Source of the DNA: Stereum hirsutum FP-91666 SS1
Lineage: Eukaryota; Basidiomycota; Agaricomycetes; Russulales; Stereaceae
Length of the DNA stretch: 64,000 bases
Direction of reading: 5' to 3'
Assembly: GCF_000264905.1 (NCBI RefSeq)
Contig: NW_006763134.1
Location: 344,916-408,915 of the forward strand
Position 1 is the stretch's first letter. Each line of letters opens with the position of its first letter. Shown one piece after another: positions 36,401-46,966 of this stretch. A model generated the notes under the pieces. That model had not been told where the DNA came from, did no database searches, and worked only from the letters and a program-made list of their open reading frames with translations. A program made the translations under genes and the position numbers.

Positions 36401-36679
36401 TACTTTTGATGACGAAAACCCACCCCAACGAACAAACAGGACCTTTGGACGCATACGTTGAACGGTACTGCTCTCCGCAACTTCACGGCACAAGGGGTGC
36501 CGTCACACGGGGTCGTGGCCCTCCTTTTGCAGGACGCCGGCGACGAGCCCGACGGTATATGGCCGCCCTGTGTCAGGAGAGAGTGGTGTATGGCGAGTAA
36601 CGGCACGGCTTATTGGGGGGATAACAATGGTGGCTGGGCGCAAAACTCGACGGGATCGACTGCCGATGACAATGAGTAG
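33493..36679 (+). CDS. GH27 alpha-galactosidase, type II membrane-anchored
   Basis: Many-exon gene of roughly 600 residues. The N-terminus is charged and cytosolic-like (MTRSNDSEEKNSLLRDSKDV, basic RRPYASKLPYGRARGH). A single helix follows (LGFTAIVIMSLTCISLYS), then the GH27 barrel: LPFMGYNTWNAYYCDIDED, GYNYMNVDDCWAEKNR, GIYGDSGWFTC, FMEWGFDLLKFDNCA (nucleophile Asp in KFDNC), YSLCQWG, PWLWAREISQSWR joined to TTGDIEANWKSV (acid/base Asp in GDIE), NDMDILEVGN, MKSPLLISCDL, NKEIIAINQDPVEG, and a C-terminal beta domain ending in STGSTADDNE. It should hydrolyse alpha-1,6-galactosyl units of galactomannans or oligosaccharides. Secreted family members usually begin with a cleaved signal; here a type II anchor is predicted. 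Exons were joined by eye and catalytic motifs are complete. Confidence 0.92.
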
Positions 36680-37645
36680 TGCTCGACGGCGTCTCGGAGT
36701 GTGGGAGGCGTTGTACTGATTGCGTGATTGTGTGCATACGGTCAGAAAAGAAGGATATCGAGGCAACTTCCTTTGATGGCGTTGGGGGCCAAACTCGCAC
36801 AGAACACTTCGATTCCCATGGAGGAGGACATGTATGTAACCATGATTCGCCCTTTTTCCAGACATATTCTGCCATTTTCGGCCCCGCCGGCCAATGCCGT
36901 AAACATTATGTCGCCATTTTGGGTATTCACGCATTTTTGATCCCCTCGCCGAAGCCACTTCCTTCTCGAACAAAGTCTAGTGTCCGTAGGTCAGGATTCG
37001 CTCTCAGAGTCGTGTGAACCTCAGAACTCAATCAGTTGATAGTGATTCATCATGGGACTATGTGCTTTGCTTTTGTCTGTGAGCGCGTTTTCGGCATCGA
37101 AATATCTGCATACAGCTATGGGCGGTTATAACGATTCGAACTTGAACCCACTTGGTGCCCTGACTTCGCCGTTTCATCATGATGAAACCTTTCGGAACGC
37201 AAAGGTGCTGATTTTGCGTATCTTTTCGCCGGAAGAGGGAGGCTGCGCCGTTACGTTGCGTTTGCCGCCTAGGTAGGTCATGACTGTACTAGAAGCGTCC
37301 CGATAGTTACGGAGCCTGCCAGTCTTCGCCTCCACTGCCTTCCTTGGGTTTGCCTTCCACGGAGGAAAAAAGTAACGTCTTGACGGTCAGTTCGGCTGGC
37401 GACCGTGGAGAGAAATTTGTTGCAACGGCAAGAAGTTCGAATCGTTCTGAGGACCTTGTGGCACCATCGTTCTCCTCCGCGGAGCGCTAGTTCCCTGTTC
37501 GTATTACAGGACGTGCTTTCGTATGTAAAACATGACCTTTTCTCCAGTAGTTATACGCGCGGCAATGGTATCGATCGCTCCCACACTTCCCAACTGTCTT
37601 CACTACCACCATCGATATCCTCCGCCGACGATCCTATAACGATCC
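36680..37645. other. Intergenic region before the FAD monooxygenase
   Basis: Nearly 1 kb with no recognised gene. A short plus-strand frame at 37052-37276 begins with a signal-like stretch (MGLCALLLSVSAFSA) but has no family features or clear continuation, so it was not called. Confidence 0.45.
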
Positions 37646-39648
37646 ATGTACCATGCCAAGCAGCAAGACATACTCAAACTAGACTTTCTAATCGTTGGAG
37701 GAGGTCAGCCTTTCTCACCGTCATGTCCTCCGAGTCGGAGCGGCGCATGGGCTGACATCCTTCTATCGACACACTATTTTCAGGTCTGTCAGGGCTGGCC
37801 ACAGCGCACGCACTCGCATCGTCTGGTCATCACGTACGAGTCTTCGAGGCCTCCTCGTACAACACCAACTCTGTCGCCAGTGGCTTCCGAGTAACATCAA
37901 ACGGGTGCAAAGTCCTTGAACAATGGGGTGTCTGGGACGAGTTCACCAAGCTCGGGTGCAAGGTGCCGTCATGCGAGTTCGTCGATCGTGAGTCATCGTC
38001 GTTGCATGCCCTTGGTCTTTCAGAGCCCTGACCTGCTCGTAACACGACCTCGACAAGACAGTCGTGACGGGTGTGCGAGAGGGATATCTTGGATGGCCAG
38101 ACGAGGTTTTGAAGGAACTTGGCGGTGAATTCTATACAATATCCGTGCGTTTCTCGACCTTCTCCTTCGTATGTCGAAACGTTTGGCTAAGCATTGCCGC
38201 TTCAGTATAACGACCTTCGCGATCTTCTACATCGCCTCGCTCTCAAATCAGGAGTCGAGATAATAACGAACGCCACTGTGGCCACAGTCCAGCCTCCTAT
38301 CTCGGACGAGCCTGAAGAAACCCCTTCATCACAGTCGGAGCTCGATCCCACGAAACCCACTGTTACACTTACTACTGGCGAAGTCTACCAAGGTGATCTT
38401 GTCGTAGGCGCGGATGGACAACGAGGTATGGTCCGAGATGTCATAGAGGAGATTCCCAGAGCACCACCGGGTGGCAAGGTCATCTATAATGGTATCCTCC
38501 CCGTCGAGACGTTGCAGAGCAACGAACTGTTGCGAGATATTTTAGAGATTCAGATTCCCATATGGATGGGCAGTGGTTACTACGGTATTGGTAAGAGTCC
38601 GCCCAGGGCTTCATACGAGCGTGAACTGACGCCTTCGCCTTGGCTGTGTCGATGCTTTGTGCAGCATTTCCTATTGTGCGTCTGATACTTGTCTATCATA
38701 CAGCCCAAGTCGCTAATTTTCTCCCGACAGCGTGACTTCAAGTTTTGGTTGTTCCAATTCTGGCAAATCGAGGACCTTGACGACAACGAGCCACAGGGAT
38801 GGGGAACGACGGTCCCTACTAGCTGCTTGAAGTATGGTGACAACATTGATCCACGGTCAGTCGCAGTCCATCATGACGCAGGGCGCTTTCTGATGATCTT
38901 CTAGACTAAAAATCGTCATTGAGCACATACCCTTCTTCGAGCGCGTAAAAACGGACATCCTTCCTCACGCCGAATCATGGCTGGATGAGTCAGAAACTAT
39001 CTTTATCACTGGCGAGGCCGCACATCCGATGCCCGTACGTTCTCATCTCACTACACTTCCGCGAATCTTCAAGTCTGAATTGTCGCCCATCAGACTTGCG
39101 CTTTCACTGCGGCAGCTATCATGCTCGAAGAAGCCAGCTTCCTCGGCGCGCTATTTTCCCACATCACCAAACGAAGCCAGATATCCTCTTTCCTCTACGC
39201 CTTCGAAGACGTTCGCCAACCCCGCGCCAGGAGGCTACACGAACTCGAAGACGACAACCATACAATACTGCAGTTACCGCCGGGCCCAGCTCGGGATGCC
39301 CGGAATCACACATGGGCGGAAGAGAAGAAAGCCAACGTGGACAAGAATGTGGGACAAGTCCGAGGAGGGAGTGCTAGTGCTAGTGGGGGTTCGAACGAAG
39401 CTGAGGATAACAGCTCGGAGGCAGAGGATATGGAGCTCCGGAGACAGTGGCAGGGGTTCTTTGAGAATTGGGGATACGATGGGAGGGATGCCGCAGAGAG
39501 TTGGTGGCACGAGTGGGGCGTGCTCGCACAGAGGGCTTTGCAGTCGCAGAGTGATGCCGCTGCACAGGATAATTCAAATCCATGGGGACAGGCGAATGGA
39601 ATCGGGCTCCAGTTCGGGCAGGTTGATGTCGTGGTTTCCGAGGACTGA
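37646..39648 (+). CDS. FAD-dependent monooxygenase (salicylate hydroxylase-like)
   Basis: Multi-exon gene for a group A flavoprotein monooxygenase. The N-terminus MYHAKQQDILKLDFLIVGGG joins LSGLATAHALASSGHHVRVF, giving the GxGxxG FAD motif followed by the ribose-binding acidic residue (E of RVFEASS). SGFRVTSNGCKVLEQWGVWD is the usual family segment. The middle motif is LVVGADGQRGMVRD (DG motif). The third FAD motif reads FITGEAAHPMP, with Glu in place of the usual Asp of GDAAHP. The C-terminal half after TAAAIMLEEASFLGALF is extended and acidic, with a Ser/Gly/Glu low-complexity stretch and WGYDGRDAAESWW. Such enzymes hydroxylate aromatic or other substrates with NAD(P)H and oxygen; the substrate is unknown. 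No signal peptide is seen. Confidence 0.88.
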
Positions 39649-40069
39649 AGGACAATGATCATCGCGCTTTGCAATAGAATTTGCCACAATCTGTAATCCT
39701 GCATCTACCCTTGTCTTCATTACTCTGCTCTGAATGTCATTTACATGAACAGTCATGTTGCTACTCGTATACCTCTCGGTAGCGGTAGGCTCGCAAAAGT
39801 GGCCATGTCCTCGTGGTAGGCAGCCTTGTAAGTAATGATGCTCAATGCGGATCAGGGCTTGCGGGCGACTTAACAGAATATCCATGATTTGCACGACAAA
39901 ACAACTTCTACCTAAACGCTATACAAGGTGGCGTAAGAACCGGCGCAACATACTTACCGAGGCCGAATAAGTGCTGGATACATACACAAAGACGGCCCGC
40001 GGCACCAAAAGTCTTCCTATTCCACAAGACATAGCTCACCCTCGCTCATACAAGCCTACTAGCCAACCT
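39649..40069. other. Convergent 3' region
   Basis: About 420 bases between the stops of the plus-strand monooxygenase and the minus-strand hydrolase. No gene is seen. A GTGGCGTA site occurs at 39928. Confidence 0.5.
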
Positions 40070-41754
40070 TTACGCTGCCGCTCGCTCTTCCAAATTCTTC
40101 CTCCCCTCCTCCCAACACCTCTCCATCAGCGCATTAAACCTTTCCACCCACTGCATATGCAACGCATGTCCCGTCTTCTCCCAAATCACCAATTCCACAT
40201 TAACCTTCCCATCCCTGACCACCCCCTCCAATTCCTTCCTGCTCTTGCCCTTCAGATCTCCCATAGCCGCCATAATCCTCAAACTGTTATCCGGCCGCAC
40301 AAGGTTATCCTCGTCCCCAGTCAGAATCAAGACCTTCGGCACCTTCTCCGCTATATCCTTTCGTAACCGCTCTGGGGACACGTAGTGCGTCATTCCGGCA
40401 AACATTTGGGAAAGGGCGCCGAGTGGGGTTTGAGGGCGGGTATGCAGCATGCGGTGAAGGTAGAGGGGGGTCTGGATTTCGCGGTTCGTTTGTGCAGGGC
40501 TCGACGAGGGTATGTATGATGGAGAAGTAGGATCATCGGAGGAAGACGGGGTAGGGTTGGTGGTGGAAGGGAGGTTGAGCCAGGATTGTGGGTAGACCAT
40601 GTCGAGGAGGAGAGGTATTTTTTCTTCGGGGTTACTGATAAGAAGAAGCCTAAAGAGCAGGTGAAGAGATGAGAATCAGCAAAGAATTTGGATAAGATAT
40701 TTGTTCGTATCCATCAGAATTGCGAACGACAGAAGTGAACGAAGGCACAACCGATGCGGCAGCCTCGTTGGGTGGCGCACCGCAGATATGAGGGTGAGGG
40801 ACCTCGTACGTACCTAGCGAGAGTCTTGGTGCCCTTCCACTACAATATGAGGGAAACCAACCAGATGAATATCCCAAGATGATGCCAGGGCTGAAGTGAA
40901 CATGGACCATGAACATACCGGAGGCAGATTCGATAATAAACCGCCACCAGGTGTCGTGACAGCAAGAAATAGCGAGATAATGCGTTCTGGTATACGAGTC
41001 GCCAGCTCTGTCAATAGAGAACGAAGAGGTTCCAGTCAGTGTTTGGATACTCAAGGTCGTCGGAAGGAGCGCACCTTGAGCAATCATTCCACCCAATGAT
41101 ATCCCCACAACGTGTATGTCCCTCTCCTTCGTCCATCCAATGTAGTCCAGTAAACAGATAGCATCTTCGGCCATTCCGCTAGTTCTTTACGTTCCACAGG
41201 TAACACACGCCCCGCCACCGGAGCATTGGTTTCAGTTGACTAGGACTATGGATGCGAACTCACGAGTAAGGTCCCCTTGGAGTTCCACTATTGCCGACCC
41301 CTCGATTGTCGAATACAAGTATGGAGTACTTCTCTGACTTTCCGAAGTACTCCACCTGAGGTGCCCATGAGAAAGAGGTACTGTTCAGCCTGTCGACGCC
41401 ATACCACGAACAGAACCACCCCCAGTATACAATCAGCCTCTCACCGGTCAGGCTAGCAGGTAGCAAGCTGCCACCACAAAGTCAGAGAATCACAAGCCGT
41501 ACGCACCCCATGATAAGTACAACCTTCTCCTCTCCTCTCCCGTGTTGTTCGAAATACAGCGAATGACTCTCCGTGATATCGTCATCCTGCTTTCGCAGCT
41601 TCGTAACAGGGCAGAGTCCTCTGCGAGTACAGGTCGAGGGGTCGAAGATGGTCTTGAGGTTTGCTAGTGGGTCTTCCGACCCTGTTGTAGAAGACGATGT
41701 ATCTGGACCAGGTGAAGCCAGGGTCCTTTGACGAAGAGAGTGTTCGGAAGACAT
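40070..41754 (-). CDS. Alpha/beta hydrolase
   Basis: Multi-exon gene starting at 41754 (MSSEHSLRQRTLASPGPDTS), of about 400 residues. Family features in order are EKVVLIMG, PQVEYFGKSEKYSILVFDNR with GVGNSGTPRGPYST, MAEDAICLLDYIGW and the nucleophile elbow VVGISLGGMIAQ (Ser), joined to ELATRIPERIISLFL. Then come VPKVLILTGDEDNLVRPDNS (acid Asp region) and VIWEKTGHALHMQWVERFN (catalytic His). A Pro/Ser/Thr-rich insert (STTNPTPSSSDDPTSPS) lies in the lid region. The substrate is unknown; sequence alone allows esterase, epoxide hydrolase or peptidase-like activity. It converges with the FAD monooxygenase. A palindromic TGCCACAGTGGCA lies about 190 bases upstream. Confidence 0.88.
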
Positions 41755-43072
41755 TATCCTACGTTCACGACGAGTTGTAGGCTACCAGGAGATACTATTA
41801 TATAGGGATTAACCACGCGTCTAGTTGCCAAGGTATACAGGGACCTAGGATAGTTATACTTGTCCGGAAGGGTGTAGTAGGAAATACACGCAACGAAAGG
41901 CAAGAATGTCCCGTTCGGAGTCGGACAACTGTAACAGGGTGCCACAGTGGCAAATTCACATGCATGTGTCATCCTCGATGTGGCACCAAACCGTGGTAAG
42001 TGTGACTCTGTGACGTTGCGAGGAACGAGCGTCGTGACAGAGGGTGGTCTATGGATGCGCGAGAGCGAGAGCAGAGAGCGGCGTGACAACTCTTTTCGCG
42101 CCTGCTCTCGTTCTTGCTCGCCGCTGAAGCCTGAAGCCTGAAGCCGGAGAGTCCTCAGACTCTCCCTTTTTCGCACCCACCCACCACTCCCTACAGTTTG
42201 CATAGTGTGAACACTGATTCACTTGATATCGAAAAATTCAGCATACTAACCACGGTATCCATCTTTCGTTCTGTTTCCTGGCACAATCTACTGATCTGTG
42301 AAGATATTCCACAGCTTACACGGATTATCTTAGGTCGGAATGTGCCGGGATTCGGAAGGCTCGCCTTCGGCGGGCTTTCGCCCACTCTCGCTTATTTTAT
42401 GATACACAAATATATTTGCTGCCCCGCCTGTTTCTTGTGTGATCATCGTACCGAACGAGACCAGAAGTCTCGTTTGACCTACTGAGCGTCGAGCAGAGCA
42501 AGATCCATAGAGTAAGGTTACGGTAAGGTAATCAGAGTGCAAAACGGTCCCGCACGGAACAACACTCCTATCCATAGTAGATATATGCACCAATATATCT
42601 CTACAGAGTACCCTCAGTTACCCTCACCGCTTTGACACTTCTAAGCATCTCACGGTCTCAGATAACGAAGGCCATAACGTTCCACAACGCCGTCTGAAGC
42701 CGAAACTCTTGGGTACTGTACCATTTCGAACGCTTCGCCGGTAACGTGTAACGCGAGCCCTCCGGCGTGGCGATCTGCGCACCATGTAACGGTAACATCC
42801 CAATTTCGGGGCCTATAAAAGCGTATTTTAATATTTTTTGGGCGCTGGCGCCAAGCTTGACCTGTTCGATGTCGAGATCCTGCAGAACCTCTCAGACGAC
42901 TGATGTAATGACTTCGAGGTTTCCGACGTGCGACGGCTATAATGTCTGTTCTACTACAGATCTCACGGGGCCGAATTCTACTTCGGCACATCGTTTGTAG
43001 AAAAAAACGACTCGATTCTGGGCGAATATCTCACATAATTAGCTACTCGTTCTTCAATGTTCTGAAGATCAA
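41755..43072. other. Intergenic, repeat-derived region
   Basis: No gene is seen. It contains the 13-base TGCCACAGTGGCA palindrome at 41940-41952 ahead of the hydrolase and, toward the right, sequence that looks like repeat debris leading into the inverted arms and LINE fragment. Confidence 0.4.
41940..41952. promoter_or_regulatory. Palindrome TGCCACAGTGGCA
   Basis: Perfect dyad (TGCCAC / GTGGCA around one base) about 190 bases before the hydrolase start. A related GTGCCACAGTG occurs at about 56437 ahead of BUD13. It is a possible regulator site. Confidence 0.35.
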
Positions 43073-43495
43073 GTACTGTAGTTTTTCGCGCACAAGTTCG
43101 TGTCCCGTGTCCCATGGGGGCCGCGAACGAACTTGTGCCGCGGGACAGTCCCACCCCATTGACGTGCACGGAACTTGTAAGTAGGACAAACCAAAATTTG
43201 ACCCAAATTTGACGAAAATATGAATATATTTTAGGCTCCTAAATTGACCTCCAGGAAGGCCTCCGAGACACACTTTGGGTTAGATTTTGCTACTGGGTGA
43301 GCTCTTCCACCCAAATTCAGAGGTAAATGCCTGTTGAACGGTTACGAAAGGTCGTCTCCCTGCAAAAGCGTCGATGTTCACGAACATTGTCCCTTGTCCC
43401 GGTCTGCTTGCGAACCGGGACACGAATGGATTATGTCATCTCGGCAACGGCCGAGGGGCGGTGGCGTGAACTTGTGCGCGAAAAAGTACAGTATG
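43073..43495. repeat. Inverted repeat arms flanking about 370 bp
   Basis: The left arm (about 43074-43101, TACTGTAGTTTTTCGCGCAC then AAGTTC) is the reverse complement of the right arm (about 43464-43491, GAACTTGTGCGCGAAAAAGT then ACAGTA) with one mismatch over about 26 bases. Between them is a nested smaller dyad (CACAAGTTCG / CGAACTTGTG at about 43094-43139) and GGGACACGAA paired with TTCGTGTCCC. The arms could be terminal repeats of a short non-autonomous element or inverted duplicated repeat debris next to the LINE fragment. No target-site duplication was recognised. Confidence 0.6.
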
Positions 43496-43639
43496 TTCTA
43501 CTCCGTCTTCGCACCGATTCTGTTCATCAACCTGGACACCTCGAACAAGCCCATCCAGTTGTTCTTTTCGAAGATCGTAGCCTCTGACCAATATATTCCT
43601 ATATATCCGCGGAACGTCTTGACTGCTGACCCTTTAAGG

Positions 43640-44482
43640 CATGCTTGTCGCTTTCATGGACCCCGGAAGGGAGGATATCACGGTGGGATGAGAACCAGAC
43701 GGGATAGTAAAGCCGCGACCTACCGAGAGCGAATACGGACAACAACCATGCTGGACATCGCGCGATGGGCCGTGAAAACTTTGACAGGTCATCTCCCGAC
43801 TGACCGTAAACTGTGGAAAACCTGCCACCATAAGGACTTCTCGAAGTCCTTCCGAAGCTTCCTGTGGCGCCTATTCCATGGCGGCTATAAGTGCGGGGTC
43901 TACTGGGAGACAATCCCGAACTATGAGCTGAGAGGCCGATGCCCAGTGTGCGACAATGAAACCGAATCTCTCGAGCACATACTACTCGAGTGCACTGCAC
44001 CGGGGGGCGAGATTGTCTGGAATCTAGCCAGACAACTATGGGAAATGACAGGCCACCCATGGCCGGCTCTAAGCTTCGGCACAATACTCGGATGTGGTCT
44101 GAGTGACTTCAGAAACCCGGATGGGGTGAGACTACCAGGTACAAACAGACTGTACCGGATCCTCATCTCTGAGTCTGCGCACCTCATCTGGAAAATGAGA
44201 TGTACACGGAGAATTGAACATCTTGACGACCCGGCGAAATTCCCATCTGAGCGAGAAATCCGCAATAAGTGGGTATACCACATGAACAGACGCCTGCTCA
44301 TTGACCGCCTGACCTGCGACAAGAAGCGTTACGGACGGCGAGCGACGCAGCCCAAGACTGTTCTGAACACCTGGAGCAGCGTACTACTTGGTAAGGAGAA
44401 CCTTCCGGATGATTGGATCCGGGAGTCCGGGGTTTTAGTGGGTATCGTACCTATTCCTCCACCACCCGACCCGGGTGGTTGA
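43640..44482 (+). mobile_element. 5'-truncated LINE 3' end (reverse transcriptase zinc-binding region)
   Basis: An open frame runs to the stop at 44480-44482. From about 43690 it matches the C-terminal end of basidiomycete non-LTR retrotransposon polyproteins: RTTTMLDIARWAVKTLTGHL, FLWRLFHGGYKCGVYWETIP, the CPVC-x(8)-H-x(4)-C zinc knuckle (CPVCDNETESLEHILLEC), LYRILISESAHLIWKMRCTR, LTCDKKRYGRRA, and a Pro-rich end PIPPPPDPGG. The reverse transcriptase and endonuclease domains are missing and the upstream frame (from about 43334) is unlike them. This is therefore a dead, 5'-truncated insertion, the usual LINE outcome. The fragment itself is still free of stops, which suggests it is fairly young. 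No poly(A) tail or target duplication was recognised. Confidence 0.8.
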
Positions 44483-45328
44483 GAGGATCACAGGACGGAG
44501 CCCCACACTTGCCTTTCGTCGTGACGGAAGGCGTGCATAATGCATTTCCTCGGGGTGTTCTCATTTCACTTTGTCATTCAATATTCGCCTTCCGTTTTTT
44601 ACGCTTTTGCTGTGGCGGCAGCCAACCATATACATTGACATCTCACTCCTCATATCATCATCTGCTCATCTCTTTTCATCTCTGTCTCCCTCTTCCTCAT
44701 CGCCAACATGTTCGGCCCTTGACCTTGCGCAAGGACCCTCTCTTCGTCGTCGTTCGTGCACTTACATACTATGTACCCTCTGTGTTGCTTTCGAGTCCAG
44801 TTGTTCGGATGCTTCGATGCTTGCTTGGTCCTGAATTGTGCAGTTGTTCGCTCTTTCGTGTACATATGTATTGTTAACTATCCATTTATACATCGGCTCA
44901 TCCGTTCCTCGAGTACTCGAAGCTCAACGAAATTTGTCGATGTCAAATGCAACTGGGCGGGCCGGTCAGCAGAGAACAACGGGATCGCCGCATTAGGATC
45001 AGAGATAGAGATGCACTCCTCATGATATTTCTCTTTGATCCCGTCTGGTTCTTTCTTTTTTTTTTTGGTGTAACATCTTCGGGCAGCAACCGCGAATGGC
45101 AGCCCTGCCGCGAGTCATAGTCGGTTGCGAGGGTTTTCACCCCGCGGTAAGGATTAACTTATCAATGCATCACGGTCCACTGTGACCGAGAAAAAAAACC
45201 CTAACGTTAAGCAAGTATAGTACAAAAGAAGATCGAATGCAAGAAGATTCCAGGTCCAAGTCCATCCATCCAGGCAAACCCAACACCAACGTCCTATCTT
45301 ATCTCCAAAGCACAAGACTCCTCCCGAC
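44483..45328. other. Intergenic region, no gene seen
   Basis: About 850 bases after the LINE fragment up to the stop of the minus-strand F-box gene. It has a T-run near 45055 and A-runs near 45190. No gene is seen. Confidence 0.5.
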
Positions 45329-46936
45329 TCAACAAATAACCCTCACCGTCCCCACCGCCCTCGCCAACAACTCATGCACATCCGGATCCAAACCATAACA
45401 CTGCGACACCTTCACGAACTTGATCGAGCTCACACCTTCTGCATCTCCCCTCCTCCCACCGCTAAGATTCAATGCAGCCCCATTCCTGGCCAACACGACC
45501 CTAAGGATCTCGTGCCCCGACACATCCCTACAATTCTGCAAACATAACGCCTCCAACCTCGGCAACACCCAGCTCTCCGCCGCATACGAGCTCGAACTCG
45601 TGCCAGAACTTCCACCCGCACCGGCGTTGAAATTCCCGTCCTCCGGACTCGAAGATGCCGGTGAGCATAGAACGTCAAAGATCCGTGGCCCCAACACGCC
45701 ACCCGGAGGACTCGAAATCCCCAACGCCGTCAACGTTGGCAGATTATGCAACACCCTAACAAACGGTACGAGCGCCGCCCCATCCACATTACAAGCCCTC
45801 AGATCCAAGTGCTTCAACTCCGGAAACCTCTTCACGCTCGTCTCCGCTGTCATCCGCGCCAACCAGTGGATCGTATCGTCCGTGGGTGTGTCCATCTGTA
45901 TCGACAACTTGGCGAGGGAGGGGAACATGGTGGCTTCGAAGAAGAGTGCGAGGTTGTTAGAGTCGACGAAGTGTATGGAGAGGGTTTTGAGCGAGGGGAG
46001 GAGGAGTGGATTGGAGGCGGAGCGGAAGATGGACTCGGAGCCGTCGAGGAGGAATGTGGCGGATTGGATGCGAAGGGAGGTGAGCGAGGGTGTTGAGGAG
46101 AGAAGGGCGAGGATTTCTTTGAACGAGATTCCTATTTTCGTCGACGAGTGTAATCGAGTGTCGCGCGTTAGGTGCAAGTACCGAAGTGTCGGGAGAGGCG
46201 TTCGAATGAAGATGAGTGGTGTGTGTTCGAGCGTTATCGACGACAGCCGCGGACACGGTTGCGACAGGAATACGAAAGGCGCCTGGTCCTCTGAATCCGC
46301 AGGGTCCAGTCGAACGTGGATTTCCTCGAGTGAAGGTCCAAGTCCCGAACAGTATGACTTGATAATCTCCACCCACTCCCAGTCCGGGACACTCAGCCTC
46401 AACGAGAAACACCTTTCTAGATGCGGCTGCAACACCTCCATGACCTGCGTCAACTCCGACGGCGCTTCGAAATACTTGCAGTCGATATCCACCAGTAACT
46501 TGCATGCCTGTGCCCTCTCCAAACACACTCGCATCTTGCGTAGAAAGGCCGTATGTCGCCCGTAGCCCCAATCGTGGTCAAGACGGATGTAGGTCCAGAG
46601 AGAAGGCGTGGCGAGCGCTACTTTGCGCCAGTGGTGGGAGACAAGGGATATGGAAGGTAGAGTGTGTATGGAGTCGTGCACACCGAGCTCAAATATTCGG
46701 GAGAGTATCTCTGGCGGCATTCGGGCGACTAGGGCATGGATAGCGAGGATTTGGGATTTCCGGATGCGCAGAGTATGTATCCGGGCCTCGAGTTCGGCGA
46801 GACTCCTGTCGATGTCCACCACGTCGGATGGAGGTGGCCGCGGGTCACTGTCACGTAAGGAACGGATGATCAGATATTGTTGTTTTGGTTGAAATCGCGT
46901 ATAGGTGGTATCAGCGCGCCGCCCATGGGCCGCCAC
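45329..46936 (-). CDS. F-box / leucine-rich-repeat-like protein, 5' end uncertain
   Basis: A long uninterrupted frame of about 530 codons. An N-terminal coiled segment (DIDRSLAELEARIHTLRIRK) precedes the F-box (ARMPPEILSRIFELGV, then ISLVSHHWRKVALATPSLWT). Irregular leucine-rich repeats follow (SSITLEHTPLIFIRTPLPTL, SLTSLRIQSATFLL, SLKTLSIHF, FPELKHLDLRACNVDGAALV, PRLEALCLQNCRDVSGHEIL). Such proteins are substrate receptors of SCF ubiquitin ligases and are greatly expanded in Agaricomycetes. No in-frame ATG lies before the F-box: the leftmost candidate codon (46936) is GTG. A 5' exon must therefore lie upstream, possibly in the segment at 46967-47342, by an intron from about 46969 to about 46852 that keeps frame (inference). 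Targets are unknown. Confidence 0.85.
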   Translation of the reverse strand: MAAHGRRADTTYTRFQPKQQYLIIRSLRDSDPRPPPSDVVDIDRSLAELEARIHTLRIRKSQILAIHALVARMPPEILSRIFELGVHDSIHTLPSISLVSHHWRKVALATPSLWTYIRLDHDWGYGRHTAFLRKMRVCLERAQACKLLVDIDCKYFEAPSELTQVMEVLQPHLERCFSLRLSVPDWEWVEIIKSYCSGLGPSLEEIHVRLDPADSEDQAPFVFLSQPCPRLSSITLEHTPLIFIRTPLPTLRYLHLTRDTRLHSSTKIGISFKEILALLSSTPSLTSLRIQSATFLLDGSESIFRSASNPLLLPSLKTLSIHFVDSNNLALFFEATMFPSLAKLSIQMDTPTDDTIHWLARMTAETSVKRFPELKHLDLRACNVDGAALVPFVRVLHNLPTLTALGISSPPGGVLGPRIFDVLCSPASSSPEDGNFNAGAGGSSGTSSSSYAAESWVLPRLEALCLQNCRDVSGHEILRVVLARNGAALNLSGGRRGDAEGVSSIKFVKVSQCYGLDPDVHELLARAVGTVRVIC

Positions 46937-46966
46937 AGACGCTGAGGTACTCCTCGTCCGGCAGTG

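Noticed and set aside
37052..37276. Short plus-strand frame with a signal-like start
   Set aside because: The frame ends quickly with no spliceable continuation or recognisable domain; kept only as a note in the gap entry.
42650..42991. Minus-strand Arg-rich 113-codon frame
   Set aside because: No family features; it sits in repeat debris next to the inverted arms and LINE fragment.
45420..46565. Long plus-strand open frame of 381 codons
   Set aside because: It lies antisense to the F-box gene, has no family signal, and follows from that gene's codon bias.
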